Origin: Pseudalkalibacillus decolorationis | GTDB lineage: Bacteria; Bacillota; Bacilli; Bacillales; Fictibacillaceae | DNA: 64,000 bases | Direction of reading: 5' to 3' | Assembly (NCBI RefSeq): GCF_024609785.1 | Contig: NZ_JANHJQ010000011.1 | Coordinates: 62,001-126,000 of the forward strand | Shown: piece by piece, positions 32,730-41,789 of the stretch | Layout of the letters: the number at the start of each line of letters is the position of its first letter | How positions within the stretch are numbered: the first letter of the stretch is position 1 | Position numbers and translations under genes: made by a program | Notes under the pieces: generated by a model | The model's input: only the letters and a program-made list of their open reading frames with translations | What the model was told of the DNA's origin: nothing | The model's database searches: none

Positions 32730-34067
32730 CTATTTTAAAACAGCATTCACAGCATTGAATGCATTCACATAGCCTGCTCCGACTTCATGTTGTTCATAAC
32801 CTGCCATTGGGTCTGCCGTTGATTGTAGCACATTAAGTACTTGATCTGGTGTCAAGTCAGGGTTTGCCCCAAGCATTAATGCAGCTACCCCGGAAATGTG
32901 AGGAGTTGCCATACTCGTGCCGCTTGATGTTGTGTAATATGGCAAGTGCTCTGGGGCGATATACGTTATATCTGTCATTGTTCCGAGCGCATTTATTACT
33001 AGACCTGTAGAGGATTTCGTAGCAACAATATCGACGCCTGGTGCTGTGATATCCGGGTGCACAAGCTCATCCCCAGGAATTCCCCTTGATGAAAAATCAG
33101 CTAGCTTTTTGTCCTTCGTTCCAGCAGCTACAGAAATAACCCATGGAGCTGCAGAATACGGGTTCAAGGTGTTATCACCTGGTCCTTCATTTCCTGCTGC
33201 GAAGGTGACAACCATTCCCGCATCGTGTGCTTTTTTACTCGCGACATTGATCGGATCATCAGGTGAATACTCTCCTGTTGAACCCCAGCTGTTACTGATT
33301 ATATCAATTCCGTATTTCTGCTGGTTTTCAAGGACATAATCGAATGCCTCTAATGCCCAGAGGATATTAATTCCCTCACCCGTGCCAAGTCCAACTAACT
33401 TAGCATCAGGGGCAATTCCTGTATAAAGGCCATCACTTGCTGTCCCCGCCCCTGCAATTGTTCCGGCTACATGCGTTCCATGACCAGAAGTCGTATCTGT
33501 ATTGACTACGTCTTCTAAATAAAGTGAATCGGAACTATCCGAAAACAAACTTTGACCTACAAGAAATTTTACATTTTGAACGACTTTTTCACCAAATGGA
33601 AGGTCCGGGTGTGTGGCATCAATTCCACTATCTATGACGGCAACAGTAGAGCCTTCGCCGGTATAGCCGAGATCGTTCCAAACCTTTTCAGCACCTATTA
33701 ATTTTCGGCTGTCCCGAAGCTTGTATTCAAGGTCTTTGTTGTAATAAATGGAAAGAGCACTTATCCCTGAATCCAATAAGGATTTAAGTTCAAGCGTCGT
33801 TCCTTTCACAGCGATCATTGGTAGATTCTTATACGTTTTTGTCATCAGTCCTAGATCACTCAATTCCTGGACCTGACTATCTGAAGGCATTTGTGAGAAT
33901 GTAACAACAGCCTCCACGACAAACTTATTTCCGGCAGAGTTTAATACATCTGTTAGAGCTTCATCGACTTCAAGTGTAGATGCTTGGACATGTTGATGAG
34001 TTTGTGATGCAAAGAACAACCCTACAAGTAATGATAAACTTAGTAATGTAGCAAATATCCGTTTCAT
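32730..34067 (-). CDS. Secreted subtilisin-like serine protease (S8)
   Basis: A 445-aa preproprotease. Signal peptide at residues 1-29 (Lys-Arg then FATLLSLSLLVGLFF, cleavage likely near VQA-S). Propeptide of I9/AprX type to about 120. The catalytic triad is Asp146 (AVIDSGID), His198 (SGHGTHVAG) and Ser385 (SSGTSMATPH), with oxyanion Asn293 (AAGNEGPGDN). The catalytic domain has an insertion (VGQSLFSDSSDSLYLEDVVN) before the His, and it is acidic, as expected in salt-adapted secreted enzymes. It is monocistronic. Likely nutrient scavenging; substrate range unknown. Confidence 0.9.
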   Translation of the reverse strand: MKRIFATLLSLSLLVGLFFASQTHQHVQASTLEVDEALTDVLNSAGNKFVVEAVVTFSQMPSDSQVQELSDLGLMTKTYKNLPMIAVKGTTLELKSLLDSGISALSIYYNKDLEYKLRDSRKLIGAEKVWNDLGYTGEGSTVAVIDSGIDATHPDLPFGEKVVQNVKFLVGQSLFSDSSDSLYLEDVVNTDTTSGHGTHVAGTIAGAGTASDGLYTGIAPDAKLVGLGTGEGINILWALEAFDYVLENQQKYGIDIISNSWGSTGEYSPDDPINVASKKAHDAGMVVTFAAGNEGPGDNTLNPYSAAPWVISVAAGTKDKKLADFSSRGIPGDELVHPDITAPGVDIVATKSSTGLVINALGTMTDITYIAPEHLPYYTTSSGTSMATPHISGVAALMLGANPDLTPDQVLNVLQSTADPMAGYEQHEVGAGYVNAFNAVNAVLK

Positions 34068-34230
34068 GTTTTCCCTCCCGAATGAATTGTTATATTATTC
34101 TTACAATTCTATTTTCGGATAGAAACATGTCGAATACAATCGAGCAGAAGACACAAACGTTAATTAGTTCTATTCTTGAATTTAGTACTACTAAAGAATT
34201 AGTCTCTACACCTTTAGTTATATAGATATT

Positions 34231-34263
34231 GAAAGAGGCTAACTCTTTTCGTTAACCTCTTTC
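34231..34263 (-). terminator. Intrinsic terminator of the osmoprotectant operon
   Basis: GAAAGAGGCTAAC pairs with GTTAACCTCTTTC (one mismatch) around a short loop, 8 bp after the binding-protein stop. Confidence 0.7.
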
Positions 34264-34270
34264 CGTTCAT

Positions 34271-35164
34271 TTAATCAATCAGACCTTCTTTTTTCAAGAA
34301 TTCTATTGCAACATCTTTTGGTTCCTTTTCGTCGATATCAACCTCTGCGTTCATTTCAGACATTTCTTCAGATGATATTTTCCCTGCAAGCTCTTTCATC
34401 AGCTTTTCCACTTCAGGGAATTTCTCTAGCGCTTCTTTACGAATAACCGGTGCAGCGTAATATGGTGGGAAGAAATTCTTATCGTCCTCTAATACCTTTA
34501 AATTGAATCGTGCAATTCTTCCATCTGTCGTAAAGCCAGAAATAAGATCGACATCTCCATTTTTCACTGCAGTATACATTAGGTTCGGATCAAGGCTCTC
34601 TGCACTTTTAAAGTTCAATCCGTACTTCTCAACAAATGGGTCGTATCCATCTGCACGCTCGTAAAATTCGGGTGGTGCTCCAAATATAAGCTGGTTGGAT
34701 TTCGCCGCTAATTCAGAAAGCTTTTTCACCCCAACCTTATTGTATGTTTCTTCTCTCATTGCCATTGCATAGGTATTTTCAAAGCCTAATGGTGGAAGCC
34801 AGATCATATCTAATTCTTCCTTATAACCTTTTTTTGTTGCCTGATAAATTTCTTCTGCTGTTTGATTGGGATCATACTTTTCTTTTAAGACAGCAAGATA
34901 GCCAGTTCCGGAATACTCCACATACATATCAATATCGCCGCTCTTCATGGCTTTCGTTAGTACGTTTACTTCCCCTAGCGCTTCCTCCACCTTTACATCA
35001 TAGTCTGAATTTGCTTTAATATATTCCCCTAAGATGTAAGGAAGGATATACTGTTCTGTCCATTTTTTTCCTGAAATCACGAGCGTATCCTCACTTGCTC
35101 CGTTTCCACAACCAGCAAGTATAAGAATAAACAATAGAAACGGTGTTATTATTTTTTTCACCAT
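34271..35164 (-). CDS. Osmoprotectant ABC transporter substrate-binding lipoprotein (OpuCC/OsmF-like)
   Basis: A 297-aa lipoprotein: signal with FLLFILILAGCG lipobox, then a type II periplasmic-binding fold. VISGKKWTEQYILPYILGEY, EVNVLTKAMKSGDIDMYVEY and SGTGYLAVLKEKYDPNQTAE are the OpuAC/OpuC group pattern. Ligands of the family are glycine betaine, choline, carnitine and related quaternary amines, and ergothioneine for one branch; the aromatic-cage residues cannot be assigned by eye. Last gene of the operon, 48 bp after the permease. Confidence 0.85.
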   Translation of the reverse strand: MVKKIITPFLLFILILAGCGNGASEDTLVISGKKWTEQYILPYILGEYIKANSDYDVKVEEALGEVNVLTKAMKSGDIDMYVEYSGTGYLAVLKEKYDPNQTAEEIYQATKKGYKEELDMIWLPPLGFENTYAMAMREETYNKVGVKKLSELAAKSNQLIFGAPPEFYERADGYDPFVEKYGLNFKSAESLDPNLMYTAVKNGDVDLISGFTTDGRIARFNLKVLEDDKNFFPPYYAAPVIRKEALEKFPEVEKLMKELAGKISSEEMSEMNAEVDIDEKEPKDVAIEFLKKEGLID

Positions 35165-35212
35165 ATTTGCCTCCTTGTAAATTTACATATTCTACATTTC
35201 TTCGTCCTTTAA

Positions 35213-35854
35213 TTACTTAAGTCCTTTAGGTGTAACCATTTTCTCAATTCCTCTTAGTATCGCGTCAAACAAGATAGCAAGTAAGGCTGCAGGTATTGCC
35301 CCCGCCAAAACTAGCTCATTGTTGATCGTACTTAGTCCTCGGTAAATGATATCTCCAAGTCCACCTGCTGCAATGAAGGTAGCAAGAGTGGCAACCCCAA
35401 TCGTTAAAACGGTTGCCGTTCGTATCCCTGCCATAATGATCGGCAAGGCAAGTGGTAGCTCGATTTTCCAAAGAATTTGATTGGATGTCATCCCCATTCC
35501 TTTACCTGCTTGAATTAGAGATTCATCAACCCCTATTATGCCGGTATATGTATTTCTTAAAATTGGCAGCAAGGCATAGACGGTAAGTGCAATGATTGCT
35601 GGTGTAGTACCTATGCCGAGAACCGGGAGTAAAAATCCAAATAAAGCGAGACTTGGTATCGTTTGAAAAACTGCGGTGATTCCAATTACGAATTCAGCAA
35701 TCTTCTTTAAGCGTGAAATAATTATTCCAGCTGGTACCGAGATCAATATCCCAATTAATATCGAAATGAATGATAAATATAAATGCTCCTGAACCGCTAT
35801 AAGAATTTCTGGCCAATCATCTCGAACGGTATCGATGAAATCTCCCCAATCCAT
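35213..35854 (-). CDS. Osmoprotectant ABC transporter permease (OpuCB-like)
   Basis: A 213-aa BPD_transp_1 permease with about six TM helices. The EAA-type loop is DESLIQAGKGMGMTSNQILW, typical of OpuCB/OpuCD. Only one permease gene is present, whereas B. subtilis opuC has two, so it presumably forms a homodimer, as in the three-gene systems. It starts 4 bp after the ATPase gene. Confidence 0.87.
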   Translation of the reverse strand: MDWGDFIDTVRDDWPEILIAVQEHLYLSFISILIGILISVPAGIIISRLKKIAEFVIGITAVFQTIPSLALFGFLLPVLGIGTTPAIIALTVYALLPILRNTYTGIIGVDESLIQAGKGMGMTSNQILWKIELPLALPIIMAGIRTATVLTIGVATLATFIAAGGLGDIIYRGLSTINNELVLAGAIPAALLAILFDAILRGIEKMVTPKGLK

Positions 35855-35858
35855 TCTC

Positions 35859-36989
35859 TCACACCCTCTCTTCAGATTGTTGTTTCATTCCTGCAAGTCC
35901 CCTCATCATACTTGAACGTGTAATTAAGCCCACAAGACGGCCGTTATCCAGAACAGGGATGGTAGCCGGATTTTCTTTTGCAAATATTTCAGCAACTTCT
36001 GCATATGGTGTATCTATGGCTACCTTCGTTTTCACAGAAGTCATGATATCGATTACCTTCTTCGTTTCATCGGGATAATGTTGTTCAAGGTCATGAAGAT
36101 AAAGGACTCCCTCTAATTCTCCATCACGATTCGTGACCATAAGGCTATTAACTGTCGTCTCCTTCATGACCTGTAAAGCTTCAGCAAGGCCCCGGTTCGC
36201 CTTAACGGTTGCTATACGTTCAAACATCAGAGACTCTGCTGTCTTCCCATTCGAATGTTTATTAAGACGTTCTTCACCGATGAATTCTTCTACAAACGTA
36301 TTTTTCGGGTGACGCAGAATTTGGTCCGGAGTATCTAGCTGGATAATTTCACCGCCTTGCATAATGGCAATTCGATCAGCAATCTTAAGAGCTTCGTCCA
36401 TATCATGTGTAACAAATACAATTGTCTTTTGTATGTTATCCTGAAGGGTGACCAGCTCATCCTGAAGTTGTTCTCTACTTATCGGGTCAAGCGCACTGAA
36501 CGGCTCATCCATAAGTACGACTGGTGGTTCTGCCGCTAGGGCACGAATTACCCCAATCCGTTGCTGCTGCCCGCCACTAAGTTCAGATGGGTATCGTTTC
36601 TTAAATACTTCTGGTTCTAACCCAACAAGTTTCAATAGCTCATCGACACGCTTCATATATTTATCTTTTGACCATTTCTTTAGTTTCGGTACTAACGCTA
36701 CATTTTCTTCGATCGTCATATGAGGAAACAAACCAATTTGTTGGATCACATATCCGATGTTTCTCCTCAAATCAACAGGATTTTGATCTTTAATATTTTT
36801 TCCATTAACATGAATTTCTCCTGAGGTCGGTTCTAACAATCGATTGATCATCATCATGGTTGTCGTCTTCCCACAACCACTTGGGCCTATTAATGTCAAA
36901 AGCTCACCTTTATGTACATGGAGATTAATATTTTTCAAGGCTTCAAAACCATCCTTGAAGGTTTTGCCTACCTTTTTAAATTCAATCAT
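35859..36989 (-). CDS. Osmoprotectant ABC transporter ATPase with tandem CBS domains (OpuCA-like)
   Basis: A 376-aa ATPase: Walker A GPSGCGKTT, Q-loop, signature LSGGQQQR, Walker B VVLMDE, H-loop VTHDMDEA. The C-terminal 130 residues form two CBS motifs (ERIATVKANRGLAEALQVMK; VDIMTSVKTKVAIDTPYAEV), which in OpuA/OpuC proteins sense ionic strength or cyclic-di-AMP. First gene of the operon, preceded by a sigma-B-like promoter, fitting an osmotic stress role. Confidence 0.9.
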   Translation of the reverse strand: MIEFKKVGKTFKDGFEALKNINLHVHKGELLTLIGPSGCGKTTTMMMINRLLEPTSGEIHVNGKNIKDQNPVDLRRNIGYVIQQIGLFPHMTIEENVALVPKLKKWSKDKYMKRVDELLKLVGLEPEVFKKRYPSELSGGQQQRIGVIRALAAEPPVVLMDEPFSALDPISREQLQDELVTLQDNIQKTIVFVTHDMDEALKIADRIAIMQGGEIIQLDTPDQILRHPKNTFVEEFIGEERLNKHSNGKTAESLMFERIATVKANRGLAEALQVMKETTVNSLMVTNRDGELEGVLYLHDLEQHYPDETKKVIDIMTSVKTKVAIDTPYAEVAEIFAKENPATIPVLDNGRLVGLITRSSMMRGLAGMKQQSEERV

Positions 36990-37034
36990 CTTGCTCCCCC
37001 TGTTCGAATAGAATCATCTTATATCTTTTTTAAT

Positions 37035-37059
37035 TTACCCGTAATAGAATCAATTAAAC
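37035..37059 (-). promoter_or_regulatory. Candidate sigma-B promoter of the osmoprotectant operon
   Basis: Minus strand GTTTAA (37059-37054), 13-base spacer, GGGTAA (37040-37035): an excellent match to the sigma-B consensus, 45 bases before the ATPase start. Confidence 0.7.
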
Positions 37060-37173
37060 GCGTTTAAATCATTGATAGATTTCAATCTGTTTATAGATCA
37101 AATGTTTATTAAATGGCGTCCGAGGGTACTTTTAGCAATAACAATTACTAATCTTTTGAAGGGTTGGATGGTT

Positions 37174-39756
37174 ATGCCTTCACGGTTAACAAAACGGAAA
37201 ACTAGGAAAAAACAACAAAAAAAGAATGGATACATAAAGGTTTTCCTAGCAACCTTTCTCGTTTTTCTACTTATACTCATTGCAGGTGGTATTACTGGTT
37301 TTGCACTAATTCAAGGTGCACCGCCGCTCGATCCAGATAAACTGAACAATCCTCAATCTTCAGCTATTTATGATATGAATGACAATAAGATAGTCGATTT
37401 GGCTGGGAAAGAGCATCGAATTAAAATACAAATAGATAATGTTCCGCAACATGTACAAGAAGCTTTTATCGCAACAGAGGATGCACGGTTCCGTGAACAC
37501 TTTGGACTGGATCCTAAGCGTATCGCTGGTGCTGCTCTTGCAAATATTAAAGAAGGCTGGGGTGCTGAAGGCGGTAGTACGATCACACAACAAGTTATTA
37601 AGAATACTTATTTATCACCTGAAAAGACCCTTGAGCGAAAAGTACAAGAAGCCTATCTTGCTATTAAACTCGAACAAAAATATTCCAAAGATGAAATACT
37701 AGAAATGTACCTGAACAAAATTTACTTTGGGCATGGTGCCTATGGAATTGGCGCTGCGGCAGATGTTTATTTTGGTAAAAAGGTTGAGGAACTGACACTT
37801 GCAGAAGCATCCTTACTTGCGGGTCTTCCCCAACGTCCGAGTGGGTATGATCCCGTTAAATATCCTGAACGTGCTATAGAAAGAAGAAACATCGTTCTCT
37901 CTTTAATGGAACAGCATGGTTATATTTCAAGCAAAGAAGCTGAAAAAGCAAAAACTACACAGCTTGATAAACTCCTAGTAGATCAATCCGAAGGACCTAA
38001 GTATGAATCGTTTATCGATCAAGTTATTAACGATCTAACTGAAAAAGGCATTTCCGAGAAAGCCCTTTATACAGGAGGTCTGAAAATTTATACAACAATG
38101 GACACCGAAACACAAAAGTACACAGAGGAAGTACTTTCAACTAATAAACATGTAAAGTTTCCTAACGAAAAATTCAAAGCTGGAATTGTTCTTTTAGATA
38201 CTAAAAGCGGTGCAATTCGTGCAATTGGTGGTAATCGAAATGGGAACGAATCTGATGTCAAAAGAGGATTCAATTACGCTACTGACACCCGCAGACAACC
38301 CGGTTCGACGATTAAACCGATACTCGCCTACGGACCTGCAATTGAATATAAACAGTGGTCAACGTATCATCAAATTAAGGATGAGGCACTCGAGATTAAC
38401 GGAAAACAATTTCAAAACTGGGATCAAGAATACCATGGCATGATCTCAATGCGTGAAGCGCTTGTTAAATCTTACAACATCCCCGCAATTAAAGCATTCA
38501 TGGAAGTTGAAAATGAGAAAGCAAAAGAATTTGCAGGTAGACTAGGAATTCCTTTGGACCACGCTTATCCATCCTATGCAATCGGCGGGTTCAAATATGG
38601 GGTTTCTCCTCTGCAAATGGCCGGCGCGTATGCAACGTTTGGCAATGAAGGAATGTACCATGACCCTTACACTGTACGGAAAGTCGTTTATCCGACAGGT
38701 AAAACAAAAGCATTTGAATCTAAAGGTGAAAAAGCTATGAATCAGTATACAGCTTACATGATTACAGACATGTTAAAAGACGTTGTTCGTAGCGGTACCG
38801 GTACTCGTGCCAATATCGACGGTCTTCCATTGGCAGGTAAAACTGGAACAACGAATCCACCTGAAGGGATTGAAGGTGGCTCAACAGATGCCTGGTTTGC
38901 CGGATACACAACACAATATACGGCTGCTGTTTGGACTGGATACGATAAAACAACACAAGAACAGTACGTTACAAACAAGGATTCAGTTATTTCACAAATT
39001 ATTTTCAAAAAAGTGATGGCACATGTTTCTGATCGAAAGGAAACGAAAGATTTTGAAAAGCCTTCAACTGTAGTCGAAGTAGAAATTGATGAAAGAACTG
39101 GCAGAAAGGCTTCAGCCTCTACATCGCAGTCTAGCATTACAGAAGAGCTTTTCGTTAAAGGAACCGATTTACCGAATGCATATAACCCTGCCCCACCTAA
39201 GAAAGATAATGATTCAAACAAAGACGAAGATACTGAAAAGGGTACAGAGAAAAAAGAAAGCGAAAAAGAAAAACAAGATGCAAAAGAGAAAGATGAAAAG
39301 AAAAATAATGAAAAAGATGAAACAGAATCTGATGACAGTAATGAAAATGAGAATACTGAAGAAACTGGGGATTCAGAAGCGGATGATGGTTCAGCTAATG
39401 ATGATGGAACTGGAGAGGCGGATGATGGTAACACTGGTGATAACTCAGGAGATGGGAATTCCGATGATGAAACAGATGGTTCCGGTGAAGGCTCAGGGGA
39501 GGGTGATTCCGGTGGAGACTCTGGAGACGGAACTGGGGGCGACGGCTCTGGAGGAGGCGACGATGGAGATACGGGTGGTGATGACTCTGGAGGAGATACT
39601 GGGGGAGGTTCTGATGAAGACTCAGGCTCTGGTGGAGGATCGGATAATGATACGGGTGATGACTCCGGTGGGGGAACAGGCACTACTTCCGACGACGATG
39701 ATTCAACTGGATCTACAGAATCGTCCGGTTCGAGCGCAGACACGACTACTAGGTAA
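37174..39756 (+). CDS. Class A penicillin-binding protein 1A with long acidic C-terminal tail
   Basis: About 860 aa. Basic cytoplasmic N-terminus (RLTKRKTRKKQQKKNG), one TM helix (VFLATFLVFLLILIAGGITG), glycosyltransferase domain (ATEDARFREHFGLDPKRIAG; EGGSTITQQVIKNTYLSPEK), transpeptidase with S-x-x-K RQPGSTIKP, SYN motif KSYNIPA and KTGTT. From about 39205 the last 185 residues are almost only Asp, Gly, Ser, Glu, Asn, Lys and Thr. It polymerises and crosslinks peptidoglycan outside the membrane. Start is ambiguous: ATG 37174 has AAGGG ten bases upstream, ATG 37168 four. Similar in domain order to ponA, but not next to recU here. Confidence 0.87.
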   Translation: MPSRLTKRKTRKKQQKKNGYIKVFLATFLVFLLILIAGGITGFALIQGAPPLDPDKLNNPQSSAIYDMNDNKIVDLAGKEHRIKIQIDNVPQHVQEAFIATEDARFREHFGLDPKRIAGAALANIKEGWGAEGGSTITQQVIKNTYLSPEKTLERKVQEAYLAIKLEQKYSKDEILEMYLNKIYFGHGAYGIGAAADVYFGKKVEELTLAEASLLAGLPQRPSGYDPVKYPERAIERRNIVLSLMEQHGYISSKEAEKAKTTQLDKLLVDQSEGPKYESFIDQVINDLTEKGISEKALYTGGLKIYTTMDTETQKYTEEVLSTNKHVKFPNEKFKAGIVLLDTKSGAIRAIGGNRNGNESDVKRGFNYATDTRRQPGSTIKPILAYGPAIEYKQWSTYHQIKDEALEINGKQFQNWDQEYHGMISMREALVKSYNIPAIKAFMEVENEKAKEFAGRLGIPLDHAYPSYAIGGFKYGVSPLQMAGAYATFGNEGMYHDPYTVRKVVYPTGKTKAFESKGEKAMNQYTAYMITDMLKDVVRSGTGTRANIDGLPLAGKTGTTNPPEGIEGGSTDAWFAGYTTQYTAAVWTGYDKTTQEQYVTNKDSVISQIIFKKVMAHVSDRKETKDFEKPSTVVEVEIDERTGRKASASTSQSSITEELFVKGTDLPNAYNPAPPKKDNDSNKDEDTEKGTEKKESEKEKQDAKEKDEKKNNEKDETESDDSNENENTEETGDSEADDGSANDDGTGEADDGNTGDNSGDGNSDDETDGSGEGSGEGDSGGDSGDGTGGDGSGGGDDGDTGGDDSGGDTGGGSDEDSGSGGGSDNDTGDDSGGGTGTTSDDDDSTGSTESSGSSADTTTR

Positions 39757-39772
39757 CGAATGTAAGTAAAAG

Positions 39773-39814
39773 AGGCAGACTCAAAAGTTCTATTGAAAAC
39801 TTTTGAGTCTGCCT
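39773..39814 (+). terminator. Intrinsic terminator of the PBP1A gene
   Basis: AGGCAGACTCAAAAGTT pairs perfectly with AACTTTTGAGTCTGCCT (17 bp) around CTATTGAA, 17 bp after the stop. T-run is weak (ATTACTATCTT). Confidence 0.8.
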
Positions 39815-39900
39815 ATTACTATCTTCCGCCTTTAGGACCAAATCAAATGAAGTCAATTTTATGCTAAAGAGGTAGAACGCAAAACCTTGAAGTTACCCTG

Positions 39901-41145
39901 TCATTCACTTATCGGTAGCGTAATCGTAACGGTGGTGCCCTTATCCTTTACACTCTTATACTGGAGTACGCCACCCATATTACGAATCAAACGGTAGGTG
40001 ATCATCGAACCTAGCCCTGTCCCTTTTGTTTTGGTTGTATAAAAGGGCAAACCGATCTTTTCTAGTTCCTCTCTAGTCATACCCTTCCCGTTATCCTCTA
40101 TTGAAAGCGAGACTTCATCTGAATTCTTACTTTTAACTTTAATCCGGATGATGCCTTTCCCATCAATAGCTTCAATTCCATTTTTAATGATATTGATCAA
40201 GCATTGTTTAAAATGTTGTTCATGTGCTTTGACCATATAAGAAACGGTAATCTCCGTTTTTATTTCTACATTATGATAGGCACCAAGCGGTAACAACAGA
40301 TTGATTGTATCCTCTACTACTTCTCGTAGGTTAAGCTTACCAAGCTCAATACTACCAGGTTTTACTAGAGTTAAATAGTCGGTGATGATTTTATTGCTTC
40401 GGTCAAGCTCATCAATTAACAATGGAGCATACCGCTTGAGCTGTTTATCTGTTGTATCACTAGACAGGAATTGGAGCATACCACGTATTGTCGTTAGTGG
40501 GTTCCTTATTTCATGTGCAATAGAAGCTGCCATTTGGCCGAGCACTGACAATTTCCCTAAATAGATTGTTTCGTCCAACTCTATATTGATTCTAATTAAG
40601 CGGTCAATCAAAATAACCATTAAAAAGTATGTAAGATAAAACGGTATAAAATATGCCAGGTAAAAATAGGTAGGAAGAAAATCAAGATATGTATTAATGA
40701 TCATAAGATAGAATAGAAAAAATAAGAATCCAGCTATAAGGGCCGGCTTCCATTTCTTGTTTGCCTCAGAAAACGACCGAGAATAGCCGAATGCGATCAA
40801 TAAAGCAATTACCGTAATTAATACACCAACCCATGCATATTCCCCACCAATCCAGAGACGTCCCATACTAATAACAAACGCACAAATTGCACCTGGAACA
40901 ATACCGGCATAGAGGGTAACGACGATGAGAGGGACTGTACGTAGATCAAAGACCGTCGTACGGAAGGTTTCAATTGGGTAGACCATACATAATACCGCAG
41001 CAATTGAACTAAGTAATCCGAAGACAAGTTGCTTCTTCAAAGTTAGTTCATCATTGTCTCGAAAAGGATAAACCATGTTTGCTAAAAAAGCTAAAGAGAC
41101 GATTAACGAAATATTTACTACGATTGGTTTGATTATATCAGCCAT
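39901..41145 (-). CDS. Membrane sensor histidine kinase, KinB-like (5TMR-LYT type)
   Basis: A 414-aa kinase. Residues 1-190 carry six or so TM helices of the 5TMR_LYT type (LSSIAAVLCMVYPIETFRTT; FVISMGRLWIGGEYAW), the sensor of KinB and LytS-like proteins. HisKA has the phospho-acceptor His in GQMAASIAHEIRNPLTTIRG. HATPase_c shows N-box IIKNGIEAI, G1 DNGKGM and G2 GTGLGS. No response regulator is adjacent, consistent with a sporulation phosphorelay kinase feeding Spo0F. It is monocistronic and convergent with PBP1A. Confidence 0.85.
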   Translation of the reverse strand: MADIIKPIVVNISLIVSLAFLANMVYPFRDNDELTLKKQLVFGLLSSIAAVLCMVYPIETFRTTVFDLRTVPLIVVTLYAGIVPGAICAFVISMGRLWIGGEYAWVGVLITVIALLIAFGYSRSFSEANKKWKPALIAGFLFFLFYLMIINTYLDFLPTYFYLAYFIPFYLTYFLMVILIDRLIRINIELDETIYLGKLSVLGQMAASIAHEIRNPLTTIRGMLQFLSSDTTDKQLKRYAPLLIDELDRSNKIITDYLTLVKPGSIELGKLNLREVVEDTINLLLPLGAYHNVEIKTEITVSYMVKAHEQHFKQCLINIIKNGIEAIDGKGIIRIKVKSKNSDEVSLSIEDNGKGMTREELEKIGLPFYTTKTKGTGLGSMITYRLIRNMGGVLQYKSVKDKGTTVTITLPISE

Positions 41146-41360
41146 ATGAAATCCCTCAACTATTCTAAGACTTTACCAGTTATTAGCAATAATCTTTACA
41201 ATAGTTCTATTATACCAGAATAAATGCTTTCCGTTTACCACAAATCGACATCATTCGGCATGTACAATGAAACATTAAATCGGTTGGAAATCGAATGAAA
41301 GGGTTGTTTGCGATTAATTGCCTCTATTTTATATTTAGGCTGTTGTAAATCTGAAGTTTG

Positions 41361-41620
41361 GTTGATTAGCTCTGAGTATTGTTGGTAAACCTTGAATTGA
41401 GCTGATAAGTTCTGAATCCGGATGAATTAGCTAATATCCGGACGATTAATCTTATATATGGATGAATTACTCAATATCCGGACGATTAATCCTGAATCCG
41501 GATGAATTACTCGATATCTGGACGATTAATCTTATATACGGATGAATTACTCGATATCTGGACGATTAATCTTATATACGGATGAATTACTCAATATCCA
41601 GACAATAAATCAACATCCGA
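41361..41620. repeat. Second 20/40-bp tandem array
   Basis: Well-conserved 40-bp units start at 41421, 41461, 41501, 41541 and 41581: GATGAATTACTCAATATCCG plus GACGATTAATCTTATATACG. Units at 41501 and 41541 are identical. Degenerate 20-bp periods reach back to about 41361. CCGGAT...ATCCGG pairs recur every 20-40 bases, and ATTAGCTAAT (41427) is a perfect palindrome. The array fills most of the 644-bp gap between the kinase and hemY. Confidence 0.9.
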
Positions 41621-41625
41621 ACATC

Positions 41626-41679
41626 AAAAAATAGTCTTTCTTCCTATTTTTTGTACAAAGCGGAATGTTTTCCGCTTTG
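41626..41679. terminator. Two adjacent hairpins downstream of hemY
   Basis: AAAAAATAG/CTATTTTTT (41626-41652) and CAAAGCGGAA/TTCCGCTTTG (41656-41679). On the minus strand the GC hairpin comes first, then the U-rich one, plausible as the end of the hem transcript about 110 bp past hemY. Confidence 0.5.
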
Positions 41680-41789
41680 ATCCGATCATTTCTTTGATGC
41701 TCTAGCGATTCTGCTACTGGGGAGCATAAAAGTACATCTAAATATCAGGTTTTCGAATATCCTATCTAGTAGTTTTTGAATTGCTTTCC

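Noticed and set aside
38754-39743. 329-codon minus-strand open frame rich in Ser, Pro and Glu
   Set aside because: It is the antisense of the PBP1A low-complexity tail. The GAT/GGT/TCA codon pattern removes stops on the other strand; there is no ribosome binding site.
41421-41620. CRISPR array
   Set aside because: Same reason: alternate halves repeat with the units and do not act as unique spacers.
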